Assembly (NCBI RefSeq): GCF_014303395.1
Contig: NZ_CP060298.1
Coordinates: forward strand, 2,542,001 to 2,606,000
DNA length: 64,000 bases
Direction: 5' to 3'
Source of the DNA: Nakamurella sp. PAMC28650
Lineage (GTDB): Bacteria; Actinomycetota; Actinomycetes; Mycobacteriales; Nakamurellaceae
In this document: positions 16,989 through 26,500 of the stretch, piece after piece
Layout: every line of letters starts with the position of its first letter
Numbering within the stretch: the stretch's first letter is position 1
Translations under genes and position numbers: made by a program
Notes under the pieces: generated by a model
Told to the model about the DNA's origin: nothing
The model's database searches: none
What the model saw: only the letters and a program-made list of their open reading frames with translations

Positions 16989-19900
16989 ATGACGCTGCAG
17001 AAAACTTCTCCGTCCCGCCGCATCCACTCCCGGTCGAACTATTCCCGGCGGTTTCGTTCCCGGCCCACGGGTATGGCGGTCGCGGCGGCAGTGATGGTGC
17101 TGCTGGCCGGCGTGGTGCTGCCCGCAGGGCAGGCGTCGGGTGGTCTGCCGGCGGCCGCATCGAGCAGGACACATGATCGGGCCCCCGGCGCACCCAAGGC
17201 CCTCACCGTCAACGACCGCACCGATCCGCTGGCCGTGCAGGGTGTCCCGCAGTTCGGCTGGCAGCCGACGGACCCGGATGGCCACGAGGTTCAGTCGGCG
17301 TACCAGCTGCGCGTCGTCGACGGGAGCAGGCACGTGGTGTGGGATTCGGGCCAGGTCGCGTCTTCGGCACAGAGCTGGCTCGGGTACGCCGGACCGGCCC
17401 TCGCCCCGGGCGCCACGTACCAGTGGTCGGTACGCACCTGGGACCGCAGCGGCCTGGGCTCACCGTGGGCCACCGCGCGGTTCGACACCGGTCTGACCGA
17501 TCAGGACTGGTCGGGCGCGCAGTGGATCCGCCGCACCCCCGCCGCCGGAAACGACTCCGCGAACGACTACACCCTGGCCCGCAGCACTCTCGCGGTCACT
17601 TCCGGGAGTCCCGTGGTCAGGGCCCGGGCCTACGTCGCCGCGATGGGCGACTGGCAACTGGACGTGAACGGCACCGCGGTCGACAAGACCTCTTCGGCGG
17701 GCTATCCGGGCGAGGGTTCCTACGACGTCTCCGATCTCACCGCGCTGGCCAAGGCGGGCAAGTCCCTGGCCATCGGAGTGGCCTACCACTACTGGACCTG
17801 CACGTGCCAGGGACGCGCGAACGGCCCGATCGCCGGCGAGGGTCCATCGGGACTGCTGGTCAAGATCGTCGTGCAGCACGCGGACGGGACCACCCAGACC
17901 TTGGTGTCCGACGGATCCTGGAAGGTCGCGCAGAACGCCGCCGAGCAGATCAGCACGTTGACCTACCGCAACAGCGACTCCGGTGACCGGGTCGAGTACA
18001 TCGACGCCTCGAAAGCCCTCACCGGGTGGGACGCGCCGGGCTACGACGCCAGTTCTTGGGCGAACCCGCAGGTCATCGGCCCACAGCCCCGTCCGGCCGC
18101 GGCCAGTTGCGCGGCGTACAAGGGCGCCTCGTCACCGTGCACCTTCACGCACCTGGTCGCACAGGAAGCCCACCTCAGCACCCAGGTGATCCATCCGGTC
18201 AGCGTCCTGCGCGAACCCGACGGCACCGTCTTCGCGGACTTCGGCAAGGTCTACTCGAGCGTCCCGTCGGTGGCGCTGAGCCACGGCGTCGCCGGGCGGG
18301 CGATCACCATGACCACCAGCTACCGCGAGGCCAACACGACCCTGTCGAGCGCCACCTCCCGCGGAACTCGATCCATCCTGCTGGCGTCGGTGGCCGACCT
18401 GCACATCGGCGACCGGATCACCGTTGATGCGCCGGCCGACGGATACGGCGCCGGGCACCCGGAAACCTCGGTGGTGAAGGCGCTCTCGGGCACCACGGTC
18501 ACGGTCGCGTCCCCACTGCGCGCGGCTCACGCCGCCGGCGTCTGGGTCGAGAACTCCCGCGCCGGCACCTCAAAACTGGACACCCAGGGCAGCAACATGC
18601 GTTTCTACTACACCGAAGCCGCCGGCGCGCAGACCGCCCAGCCCAGCAAGTACTGGGGCTGGCGCTACCTGGAGATCAGCGATCCGGGCCAGAAGCTGAC
18701 GGCAAAGGACATCAGCGCCGTCGTCCAGAACACCGACGCTCCGCACGCCGCCACGTTCAACAGCAGCAACACCACCCTGAATTCGGTGTTCACCCTGATG
18801 CAACGGTCGGCGCTGCAGTCCGCGCAGGACACCTTTCTCGATGCCCCCACCCGGGAGAAAGGGCAGTTCCTCGGCGACGCCGTCGACGAATCCTTCGCCA
18901 CCATGTCGTCCCTGGACGAGCGGTCGCTGACGCGGCAGGCGATCGTCGATTTCATCAATTCGCAGAACCGCTACTGGGCCAACGGTGCCATGAATGCCGT
19001 CTACCCCAACGGCGACGCCAAGCGCGACATCCCTGACTACACCGAGATGTTCCCGGAATGGGTGATGCGCTACTACCAGCAGTCCGGCGACGCCACCTTG
19101 CTCGCGACGGCCTACCCGGCCATGAAGAAGGTCGCCGACTACATCGACAGCGCCATCAACGCCAAGGGTCTGGTGTACCAGCTGCCCGGCGGTTCCGGTC
19201 CGTACCAGTACGGAATCATCGACTGGCCCTCGGACATGCGGTTCAACACCGTCGTCAATGGCAACGGCGCCGAGCTGGTCGTCAACGCCCTCGCGGTGGG
19301 TGCCAACCGGTCCGTCTCCGATGCCGCTGCCGCACTCTCGCAGCACACCGATTCGCTGCACTACCGCCAGAGCGCCGACTCGCTGAGCAACGCCATCACC
19401 GGGCAGCTTCGCAACGCCACGACGGGGTTGTATTCGGACGGACTCGCCACCGACACGCTGGCCCGTCTCGAGAACTACTCGGAACACGCCCAGACCTACG
19501 CGGTGGACTACGGAATTGCCGACCCCACCGAGTACCCCACCCTGGGCCGGACGATCGCCGCCGACGGGATGCAGCAGGGTCCGATGGACCTGCGTCAGCT
19601 GGAACTGGCGCTGGGGGCCACCGGCCAGACCTCGGCACTGGTGTCGCTGCTGACCGACCCGTCGCACATCGGGCCGGCGCAGATCCTGGCCGAAGGCGGA
19701 ACCTTCATGTGGGAGAACTGGAATCCTGGATGCACGGTGGCCGGCTGCACCGGAGCGCAGGTCAATCAGGCTGACAGCACCAGCCTCTCGCACGGCTGGG
19801 GCGCCGCCGGCATCAACGGAATCCTGGAGTCGCTACTCGGGATCACCGTGACCGGGGCCGGCACGTCCACGGTGCAGATCGCCCCGCCGGCGACGGGATT

Positions 19901-20150
19901 GACCAAGGCGGCCGGGACTGAATGGACCGAACGCGGACCGTTCACCGTCAACTGGCGGCACGTCGGGCACACCTTCACCCTCGATGTCACTGCACCGGAC
20001 AACGTCTCGCTCGACATCGTGCTGCCCACCACCGCCAGGGCGCACTACGCCACCGGCGGGGCCGGCGATCCGCAACTGGTGCAGGTCTCCGGCGGCAGCG
20101 CCCACTTCACCGCCGGGTCCGGGACCAGTCATGTCACCGTCACCGGCTGA
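16989..20150 (+). CDS. Secreted GH78 alpha-L-rhamnosidase-like glycosidase
   Basis: The 1053-residue product has a long basic N-terminal region and signal peptide (about residues 1-58; the paired arginines could suit Tat export). An FnIII-like domain follows (QFGWQPTDPDG...YQWSVRTWD), then the rhamnosidase N-terminal and concanavalin-like domains. The (alpha/alpha)6 catalytic domain contains FLDAPTREKGQFLGDA and YTEMFPEWVMRYYQQSGD, and a C-terminal beta domain closes the protein. It should release terminal alpha-L-rhamnose from plant or bacterial glycans outside the cell. The ISL3 element sits 81 bp upstream and separates it from its old promoter region. A weak GAAAAGAG precedes the ATG. Confidence 0.85.
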   Translation: MTLQKTSPSRRIHSRSNYSRRFRSRPTGMAVAAAVMVLLAGVVLPAGQASGGLPAAASSRTHDRAPGAPKALTVNDRTDPLAVQGVPQFGWQPTDPDGHEVQSAYQLRVVDGSRHVVWDSGQVASSAQSWLGYAGPALAPGATYQWSVRTWDRSGLGSPWATARFDTGLTDQDWSGAQWIRRTPAAGNDSANDYTLARSTLAVTSGSPVVRARAYVAAMGDWQLDVNGTAVDKTSSAGYPGEGSYDVSDLTALAKAGKSLAIGVAYHYWTCTCQGRANGPIAGEGPSGLLVKIVVQHADGTTQTLVSDGSWKVAQNAAEQISTLTYRNSDSGDRVEYIDASKALTGWDAPGYDASSWANPQVIGPQPRPAAASCAAYKGASSPCTFTHLVAQEAHLSTQVIHPVSVLREPDGTVFADFGKVYSSVPSVALSHGVAGRAITMTTSYREANTTLSSATSRGTRSILLASVADLHIGDRITVDAPADGYGAGHPETSVVKALSGTTVTVASPLRAAHAAGVWVENSRAGTSKLDTQGSNMRFYYTEAAGAQTAQPSKYWGWRYLEISDPGQKLTAKDISAVVQNTDAPHAATFNSSNTTLNSVFTLMQRSALQSAQDTFLDAPTREKGQFLGDAVDESFATMSSLDERSLTRQAIVDFINSQNRYWANGAMNAVYPNGDAKRDIPDYTEMFPEWVMRYYQQSGDATLLATAYPAMKKVADYIDSAINAKGLVYQLPGGSGPYQYGIIDWPSDMRFNTVVNGNGAELVVNALAVGANRSVSDAAAALSQHTDSLHYRQSADSLSNAITGQLRNATTGLYSDGLATDTLARLENYSEHAQTYAVDYGIADPTEYPTLGRTIAADGMQQGPMDLRQLELALGATGQTSALVSLLTDPSHIGPAQILAEGGTFMWENWNPGCTVAGCTGAQVNQADSTSLSHGWGAAGINGILESLLGITVTGAGTSTVQIAPPATGLTKAAGTEWTERGPFTVNWRHVGHTFTLDVTAPDNVSLDIVLPTTARAHYATGGAGDPQLVQVSGGSAHFTAGSGTSHVTVTG

Positions 20151-20185
20151 CGGGCGCCATTGCACCAGCAGTACGGCTGCACCTG

Positions 20186-20707
20186 TCAGGAAGCAGGAGA
20201 TCTGAACACCAATCTGTCGTCAGGATCCCAGATGTGCTCCCTGCTGCTGCAGCGATAGCCCCGGAGCCAGAGCCGGCCCGCGATGACCCGCAGGTAGAAA
20301 CCTTTCGGATAGTCCTCAACGACTTGGAGAGGAGCTGCAGCGATGGTGAGCGATCCCGAAGGCGCGCGGCCGTTCGACATCACCGAGTCGGGCGCTGTGG
20401 CCTGAGACCGCAGCGCCAGTCGGAGGTAGGGGCCGGTGGTCGGTGGGCAGAGTTGCAAACCCCGTTCCTGCGCCGCCTCGAAGATCTGTGGAAGAAGGGC
20501 GCCGCCCACGAGGCCCAGATCGCCGACAGAACGCTCGATGACCGTGACCGAATCAGGTTTCGGACAATCGAAGATGGCATCGTCGAGCAACGTCGATGCC
20601 GTCTCGTTGAGGTGAATTCGTCCTTGTCGGAGCGACTCCAGCAAACGATGTCGAGGCAGGTGGCCCACATCGATGGTGACCGGGTCGACGAGGGTGCGCT
20701 GATTCAT
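20186..20707 (-). CDS. Conserved hypothetical protein, 173 aa
   Basis: The protein has a structured look: DVGHLPRHRLLESLRQGRIHLNETASTLL, then VGDLGLVGGALLPQIFEAAQERGLQLCPPTTGPYLRLALRS, and a C-terminus FYLRVIAGRLWLRGYRC...HIWDPDDRLVF. I recall similar unnamed actinobacterial proteins with the same WLRGY...W-x-DPDDR-x-VF ending. There is no membrane segment. It lies 55 bp downstream of a small helical-protein gene on the same strand, and the two probably form one transcription unit. GAGGAG abuts the ATG, an oddly short spacing. Function unknown. Confidence 0.65.
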   Translation of the reverse strand: MNQRTLVDPVTIDVGHLPRHRLLESLRQGRIHLNETASTLLDDAIFDCPKPDSVTVIERSVGDLGLVGGALLPQIFEAAQERGLQLCPPTTGPYLRLALRSQATAPDSVMSNGRAPSGSLTIAAAPLQVVEDYPKGFYLRVIAGRLWLRGYRCSSREHIWDPDDRLVFRSPAS

Positions 20708-20762
20708 CTCCTCATGATCGCCGATGCGCGACGGCCCGCTCGCCGTGTTGCCCTGGCTGAAT

Positions 20763-21008
20763 TCAGCGGGGAGCGAGCTTCTCCCTCATGATGGCCGTGC
20801 TCTGTTCCCAGACCTTCGCGTCGAGGCGGACGGCGACGACCGTGTTTTCCACGCGGGCGGTACGGATGCGCAGGCCGTCGGCCCGGGCCAGCGATCGAAT
20901 CTCCCGACGGATTGCGCCGGCCTCGTCCTCGGCGGAGATGCTCCGTGCGGACTGCTCGGACCGGACGCATTCGGCGTACATCTGCGCCGCTATGTCGTGC
21001 ACCGTCAT
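20763..21008 (-). CDS. Small charged helical protein
   Basis: The 81-residue product begins MTVHDIAAQMYAECVRSEQS. It is highly charged and predicted helical, then ends in a strand-rich RIRTARVENTVVAVRLDA segment. It is the promoter-proximal partner of the 173-residue hypothetical gene. I prefer ATG 21008 over the upstream in-frame start at 21086, because the added residues are basic and overlap the divergent gene's promoter. Function unknown; a DNA-binding or adaptor role would be a guess. Confidence 0.6.
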   Translation of the reverse strand: MTVHDIAAQMYAECVRSEQSARSISAEDEAGAIRREIRSLARADGLRIRTARVENTVVAVRLDAKVWEQSTAIMREKLAPR

Positions 21009-21073
21009 GGCCTCAGAATAGCTCCGATTGCGTTCGCGGGCACGGCTGCTCATCAGCGGATAGGGTCTGGGAG

Positions 21074-21553
21074 ATGGAACCAGCACCGTCCGTCCCGATC
21101 GGTTTCGTCGCGCGCACGGAGCAGACCTTGGAACCCACGCCGTCGGTGGGCGGGTACCTGACGGGCGCCGCCGTCACCGTCGTGCTGGGCAGTGTTCTGA
21201 TCGCCGCAATCGTGTTCATGGCCACCGAGAACATCTTCTCCGTCTCCGGCTTCCTGGCTGTCACCGGGATCGTCGGAATGGTGGCGGCTCTGGCTGCGCT
21301 GATACTCGGCTTTCCATTGATCGTGCTGGCGCATTTCCGGCTGCGCGGCGTCAGGCCGCAATGGATTCACGTGGCGGTGTTCGCCGGTATCGGAGCCGTC
21401 GTCGGCCTGCTCGCTGTCGCCGTGGTGCTGAACGGGTACTACACCGCGGGTGTCTCGGCTTCGATGGTCACGGTGGTGGCTTTCGCGGCCGCGGTCGGGC
21501 GATGGTGTGTGAGCGCGCGACGCTGGCGGGAACCTTTCCCCTTCGATCGCTGA
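21074..21553 (+). CDS. Four-helix membrane protein of unknown function
   Basis: The 159-residue product has a 28-residue cytosolic N-terminus and four hydrophobic segments (about residues 28-50, 55-80, 97-118 and 124-145), with a basic C-terminal tail RRWREPFPFDR. A -10-like TAGGGT (21061-21066) ends 7 nt before ATG 21074, suggesting a leaderless transcript. No domain is recognised. A decayed pRiA4b-type remnant begins immediately after its stop. Confidence 0.7.
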   Translation: MEPAPSVPIGFVARTEQTLEPTPSVGGYLTGAAVTVVLGSVLIAAIVFMATENIFSVSGFLAVTGIVGMVAALAALILGFPLIVLAHFRLRGVRPQWIHVAVFAGIGAVVGLLAVAVVLNGYYTAGVSASMVTVVAFAAAVGRWCVSARRWREPFPFDR

Positions 21554-21554
21554 G

Positions 21555-21982
21555 GACCTCAGCTTCGCCGCCGGATTACCAAGGAAAGTTGGTCTGCTCC
21601 GACTGTCGAAGGGCGTCATCAGGCCGACCAGGATCGCGGGCGACGACCTCGAGGTCGTCCGTCGGCTGCGGTCGTGGTTCGGCGAGGACCAGTTCGCGGG
21701 ACTTCTGGCCGGCGATGCGGTGTCGTCATTGATCGCCTTCGGCCCCCAGACGAAGGACGAGTGGGGAGCACGCATCTTTCCGGGGCTCGATCGTTGGTCG
21801 GTGGACGATCGGCCCATGACGGAGCGAGATGTCGTTCTCTCCCTCCACCGCGAGAGCGCGTTGTTGACGGCGCTCGATCTGATCAAAACCGATGGGACAA
21901 CGGGAGTGCTGGCCCGTCGTCGACTTCGTTGCTCGTGCGCGCTACGTCGCTCGCGGCCTATTGGCCCCGCCGAAACCGGTAG
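21555..21982 (+). pseudogene. Remnant of a pRiA4b Orf3-like gene (C-terminal part)
   Basis: The frame reads RKVGLLRLSKGVIRPTRIAG, then VVRRLRSWFGEDQFAGLLAG and SSLIAFGPQT. This aligns residue for residue with the last 130 residues of the gene at 3012-4112. Near 21905 the frame shifts, and the matching C-terminus (TSLLVRATSLAAYWPRRNR) continues in another frame. The N-terminal pRiA4b domain is missing. It is a truncated, frameshifted copy left after duplication or transfer. Confidence 0.85.
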
Positions 21983-21991
21983 GAGATCTGC

Positions 21992-22534
21992 TCAGGCCCT
22001 GTTGCCGCTTCCAATGTGCTCCGAGCGCAGGATTCCCATGAGCACGATGTCCTCGTACGCGCCTCGGACCCACGCGTGCTCGCGCAGCCGGCCCTCGATG
22101 ACGAACCCCGCCTTCTCGTAGGCCCGAATCGCGCGCACGTTCGATGCGATCGCCTGCAGATGGATCCGGCGGAGGTTGCAGCGGACAAAACTGAATTCGA
22201 CCAGCTGGGAGATCGCGGCCGTCCCGATGCCCCGTCCCCGGGCGTCGGGCACCAAGGCGATCCCGGCCTCGGCATGGCGGGCGAACGAGTCGATGTTGAA
22301 CAGTGACACGCTGCCCACGGCAGCGCCGCCGACGTCGACGACGAAGGTCATGTCCTTCTGGGACGCATCACGCTCCGGGCGCGCCAGCCGCGCGTCGAAC
22401 TGCTCTCTGGTCAGCGGCGCCGGTGCCTGCGGGCTTCGCTCCTCCCAGGTGTCCAGATCGGCGGCGATGCTGAACAGGACATCGAGGTCTTCGGCTGTGC
22501 GCGCTCGCAGCGACACGGTGGGCAGGTCCGACAT
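21992..22534 (-). CDS. GNAT-family N-acetyltransferase (RimJ/RimL-like)
   Basis: The 180-residue protein begins MSDLPTVSLRARTAEDLDVL. It holds the GNAT motif A acetyl-CoA site (GIALVPDARGRGIGTAAISQLVEFSF) and the following LRRIHLQAIASNVRAIRAYEKAGFVIEG typical of RimJ/RimL-type enzymes. It transfers an acetyl group to a protein N-terminus or small amine; the substrate is unknown. A -10-like TACGGT (22542-22547) ends 7 nt before ATG 22534, so it has its own leaderless start. The longer 457-codon frame that fuses it to the HIRAN gene is a frameshift artefact. Confidence 0.85.
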   Translation of the reverse strand: MSDLPTVSLRARTAEDLDVLFSIAADLDTWEERSPQAPAPLTREQFDARLARPERDASQKDMTFVVDVGGAAVGSVSLFNIDSFARHAEAGIALVPDARGRGIGTAAISQLVEFSFVRCNLRRIHLQAIASNVRAIRAYEKAGFVIEGRLREHAWVRGAYEDIVLMGILRSEHIGSGNRA

Positions 22535-22634
22535 AGTGAGCACCGTAGCGTTGGACGCGGGCGTCGGCACACCGGTTTGGGTGTGCTTGCGCTCCCTTGA
22601 TTCAAGGGTCGCGGTGATCAGCGCTCCGCAGGCG

Positions 22635-23362
22635 TCACCGGATCGCGGGCATGACCGCCTCGATGCGGCAGAGGAGCGTAGGTGAAACGGCGCTTCTGGA
22701 TTGACCCTTTCTGCCACCAAGGTGAAATCGACCGCTTCCGATCGAAGGCGGTGGACGTCATCGACGAGCCAATCCGGGATGTATCCGACGGGGTCGCCCC
22801 CGTGCACATCGATGAGAACGGCACGGCAGTTGACCGGGTTGGACGGTTCGTCGCGCAGCTTCAGCTCACGACCTACTTCGAGTGCCCGTAAACGCGCGTC
22901 TGCGCCCTCGACGTGTCCGATTCCCGATGCCAGAAATCTGCTGACCACATGGCCATCGTCCGACGAGCTGAGGCCGTCGACGATGTGCAAGGTGTCAGTC
23001 GCACGGGGACCGCCAGTACGAAGTAGTACTTCGACAGGCGTGTCACTGCCATCGACCTCCAGCATGATCCAGCGCCGAAAATCCACGTAGCAAGGTCTGG
23101 ATGAGGACATCAACCGGTTTTGGAAGAACGCAGGCAGAATGTTCGAGCCATAGACCTTCTCAAGGTCGGGGAACTGCACCAACGGGCTGAAATCGGGGTC
23201 GTATGCAGCGGGGAGATATCGGATGCTGAAGTGACCGTCCACCAGAGCGTCCAGTTCGCCAATACGGACCAACCGTCGGTGGAGCGGATTCTGCCAGGTC
23301 AACAGGAGTCTCCTGGAGGTCTCGACGCCAATCGCGTGGCGTTCATCGATCCCGGTCGCCAT
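22635..23362 (-). pseudogene. HIRAN-domain protein, frameshifted near its C-terminus
   Basis: The protein has an N-terminal block LTWQNPLHRRLVRIGELD...FPDLEKVYGSNILPAFFQNRLMS and a C-terminal HIRAN domain (RELKLRDEPSNPVNCRAVLIDVHGGDPVGYIPDWLVDDV). HIRAN recognises DNA 3' ends or unusual DNA in eukaryotic Rad5/HLTF helicases. Near 22676 the frame breaks: after APFHL the expected ending RLLCRIEAVMPAIR and its stop (22635) lie one base out of frame. As it stands, translation continues into the downstream GNAT gene. The start ATG 23362 follows a strong AGGAGG. It lies downstream of a SNF2 helicase gene on the same strand. Confidence 0.75.
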
Positions 23363-23495
23363 CAACCATCCTCCTCTGGTTCAGTCGCAGCAGCTGCTTG
23401 CAGATGTAGCTCCGACCACCGACAGTGCGGCTCTGGGAACCTCATCGACGATGGCATTGACGCTGTCGGTGGCGATCGCAGCCTGCCGCTGGACC

Positions 23496-23519
23496 CGCAG
23501 CCTCGGGCCCGAGGCTGCG
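23496..23519. terminator. Perfect 24-bp palindrome after the SNF2 gene
   Basis: A 12+12 bp perfect GC-rich palindrome (CGCAGCCTCGGG and its complement) lies 21 bp past the SNF2 helicase stop and 134 bp before the HIRAN start. It is best read as a terminator-like hairpin or attenuator partly separating the two genes. There is no T-run, and an operator is possible. Confidence 0.55.
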
Positions 23520-23540
23520 CCATCTGCACTAGACACCCGC

Positions 23541-26500
23541 TCAGGCCAGCAGCTCCCGGATGTCGTCGGCGGTGAGGGCGGCGCTGAAGAGGGCTTCGTC
23601 GTCGATGACGGAGTTGAACAGGTGGGCCTTGCGCTCCTGCAGGGCCAGGACCTTCTCCTCGATGGTGTCGGCGGCGACCAGCCGGTAGACCATCACGTTC
23701 TTGTCCTGCCCGATGCGGTGGGTGCGGTCGATGGCCTGCTCCTCGCTCGCAGGGTTCCACCAGGGGTCGAGCAGGAAGACGTAGTCGGCCTCGGTGAGGT
23801 TGAGCCCGAAACCGCCGGCCTTGAGGCTGATCAGGAACACCGGGGCGGTGCCGGTCTTGAACTCCGCGATCACCTCGGCGCGGTGGCGGGTGCTGCCATC
23901 GAGATAGACGTAGCCGATCCCGGCGGCATCCAGGCGGCGTCTCACCTTCGCGAGGTAGGAGGTGAACTGGCTGAAGATCAGCGCCCGGTGCCCTTCGGCG
24001 ACCACGTCGTCGAGCTGCTCGAACAGCGCGTCGAGTTTGCTCGATGGCATCTCGCTGTACTCGTCGCCGATCAGTGACGCGTCCAGCGCCAGCAGCCGCA
24101 GCAGCGTCAAGGAGCGGAACACGATGAACTTGTTGAGGTTGAAGTCGTCGCCCAGCAGCCGGAACAGCTTCTGCCGTTCCCGTTGCAGGAACAGGTCGTA
24201 GAGGTCCCGGTGCTCGGGCGCGAGGTCGATGCGCAGTGTCTGCTCCTGCTTGGCCGGTAGGTCCGCGGCGACCAGTTCCTTGGTGCGGCGCAACAGGAAA
24301 GGACGGATCCGTCGCCTGAGTTTCGCCAGCCTTTCGGCACGTGTCGCGGCGTTGACCTGCTCGGTGTTGCCGGCGCCGATCCCGCGGGCGATGCCCGGCC
24401 GTGACTGCTCGATCGGCCGGACGTAGTCGTTCAGAAACCTTGGCGCGGACGCGAACAATCCGGGGGCGACGATCGCGAACAGGGCCTGCAGGTCGGTCAG
24501 CGAGTTCTCCAGCGGGGTGCCGGTGACGGCGAGCTTGAACGGCACCTGCAGGTCCAGCGCAGCCGCGTGCACCTTCGAACCCGGGTTCTTGACGAACTGC
24601 GCCTCGTCCAGCATCAGCCCGGCCCACCCGGTGGAGGTCGACACCGCCTGGTAGGCGTCGAAGTCCATGCGCAGCAACGCATAACTGGTCACCACGATGT
24701 CGGCGCCGCGGGCCACGTCGGCGATCGGGACCTTGCCGGTGGCCTCGGTGCTGGACATCTGCCGCACCGTCAGACCCGGCGTGAACTTCTCGGCCTCGGT
24801 GACCCAGTTCGTCATGACGGAGGTAGGGGCGACGATCAGGAAAGGCTTTTGTGGGTCGGGTTTCTCGGATTCGATGACGTGCTGGATCAGCGTGAGGCAC
24901 TGCACGGTCTTGCCCAGGCCCATGTCGTCGGCGAGGATGCCGCCGAGCCGATGACGCCACAGGTAGGCGAGCCAGGCGAACCCGTCCTGCTGGTACGGGC
25001 GTAGGGTGGCCTCGAGCCCTTTCGGCGGGTCCACCGGGATGGGAAAGTCGTTGCGGGTCTCGGCCAACAGCGCCCGCCACTGCACCGCGGGGACGGCTTC
25101 GTCGGCGAGATCCTCGAAGTCGGACCACAGGCTGACCTGGTGCCGGCTGATGGAGGGGACGGGTTCCCATTCGGTCAGGTCCCGCGACTCCTCGATCAGG
25201 TCGGACAGGGCCTTGAGGGCAGGGTGGTTGAGCGCGAGGAACGACCCGTCGACCAGCAGCAGCCGGCGTCTGCCCTTGGCCAGCGCCTTGAACAGCGGCA
25301 GGAACGGGATGGTCCTGCCGTCGACGGTGACGACGACGCCGAGGTCGAACCAGTCGTGCTTCTCCGACGGCACGGTGGTGATCTTGAGCTGAGGTTCGCC
25401 GGTGAGCTCGCGGTAGTCCGGTGCGGTGCCGACTGTTTCGACCTTGACGCCGGGCAGCTTGTGCAGGGTCCGGAGGGTTCTGGCCGCGAAGAGGGCCGCG
25501 TCGATGCCTTTGAGCGTGACGGGTAGCGGAACGGTCCGGGGGAGGAGTTCGGTGCCGAGCCACTCGTCGGGGAGCAGCCCTTTCGGAAGGATCTGGCTCA
25601 GTTGCGGTATCGGCGCCGAGCGGCGGCTGGTGCTCCAGCGCCAGGCGAGGGTGATGGTGTGCTTGGGGCTGTGGGTGACGGTGACGATCAGGACGGGCGG
25701 CTTGGGCGGGGGGACCTTGACTGTCAGGTCGGAGCTGCTGATGTCGATGCGTTCCTGCAGGTCGGGTAGATAGTTGACGATGAACTCGTCGGCGTCGTAC
25801 TCGGGAATCCGTGTTCTCGTGCTCTCGCCGAGGATAGCGAGTTGGTCGGTGGTCAGGGTCTCGGCGGTGGGGGCGACGAGGATCTGGCGCGGCGTGGCCG
25901 GGTCGACGAGGTAGAAGCCGTGGTTGCTGATGGCCCGGGCGTGGGTGTCGTCCACTCGGGTCTTGTCGATGACGAGCCGGGGGCGGATTTCGATGCCGGC
26001 GTCGTCCCGGGTGGCGTCGAGGGTGAGATTTGCGGTCTTGGCCCTGGTCACCGCGGCGTTGGTGCCGGAGCCGACGAGTTGGATGCCAAGGGTCGGGGTC
26101 TGGTCGAGCAGGGTCCAGAGCACGGGGTTGGCGAAGTCGTCGAGGTAGATCCAGTCGGGGTCCCGGCCGGGGGTCGTCGGCCGCAGCGCCAAGTGCAGCG
26201 CTCCGAACTCGCAGAACCATCGGTGCTGGTCAGGGTCCAGATTGAGCCGGTTGAGCAGGTGCGGGATGTTGGTCCAGGTGATGCCTGAGCGTGCCCAGCC
26301 TCGTGACGTTCTGGCTACCGGTCGGACGCCAAGGCGGTACTGATCGCCCAGGTCACCGGCGATTGCTTTCGCGGCCTTGGACACCGGGCCGTTCCAGCGG
26401 GAAGGGGTTCGTGGGATCAGTTCTCGGAGTTCGAACTGCAGGGCCAGGGGAGTGGGGGTATTGGCGTCCTGTTCTGGCCGTTCTAGTCCTTCGGCGGGCG

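Noticed and set aside
21992-23365. Single 457-residue HIRAN-GNAT fusion enzyme
   Set aside because: The linker is junk-like, a one-base shift near 22676 restores the normal HIRAN end and stop, and the GNAT part has its own start.
23362-26220. 952-codon reverse-strand frame over the SNF2 gene
   Set aside because: Arg/Pro/Gly-rich shadow of the SNF2 gene in another frame, with no domain.
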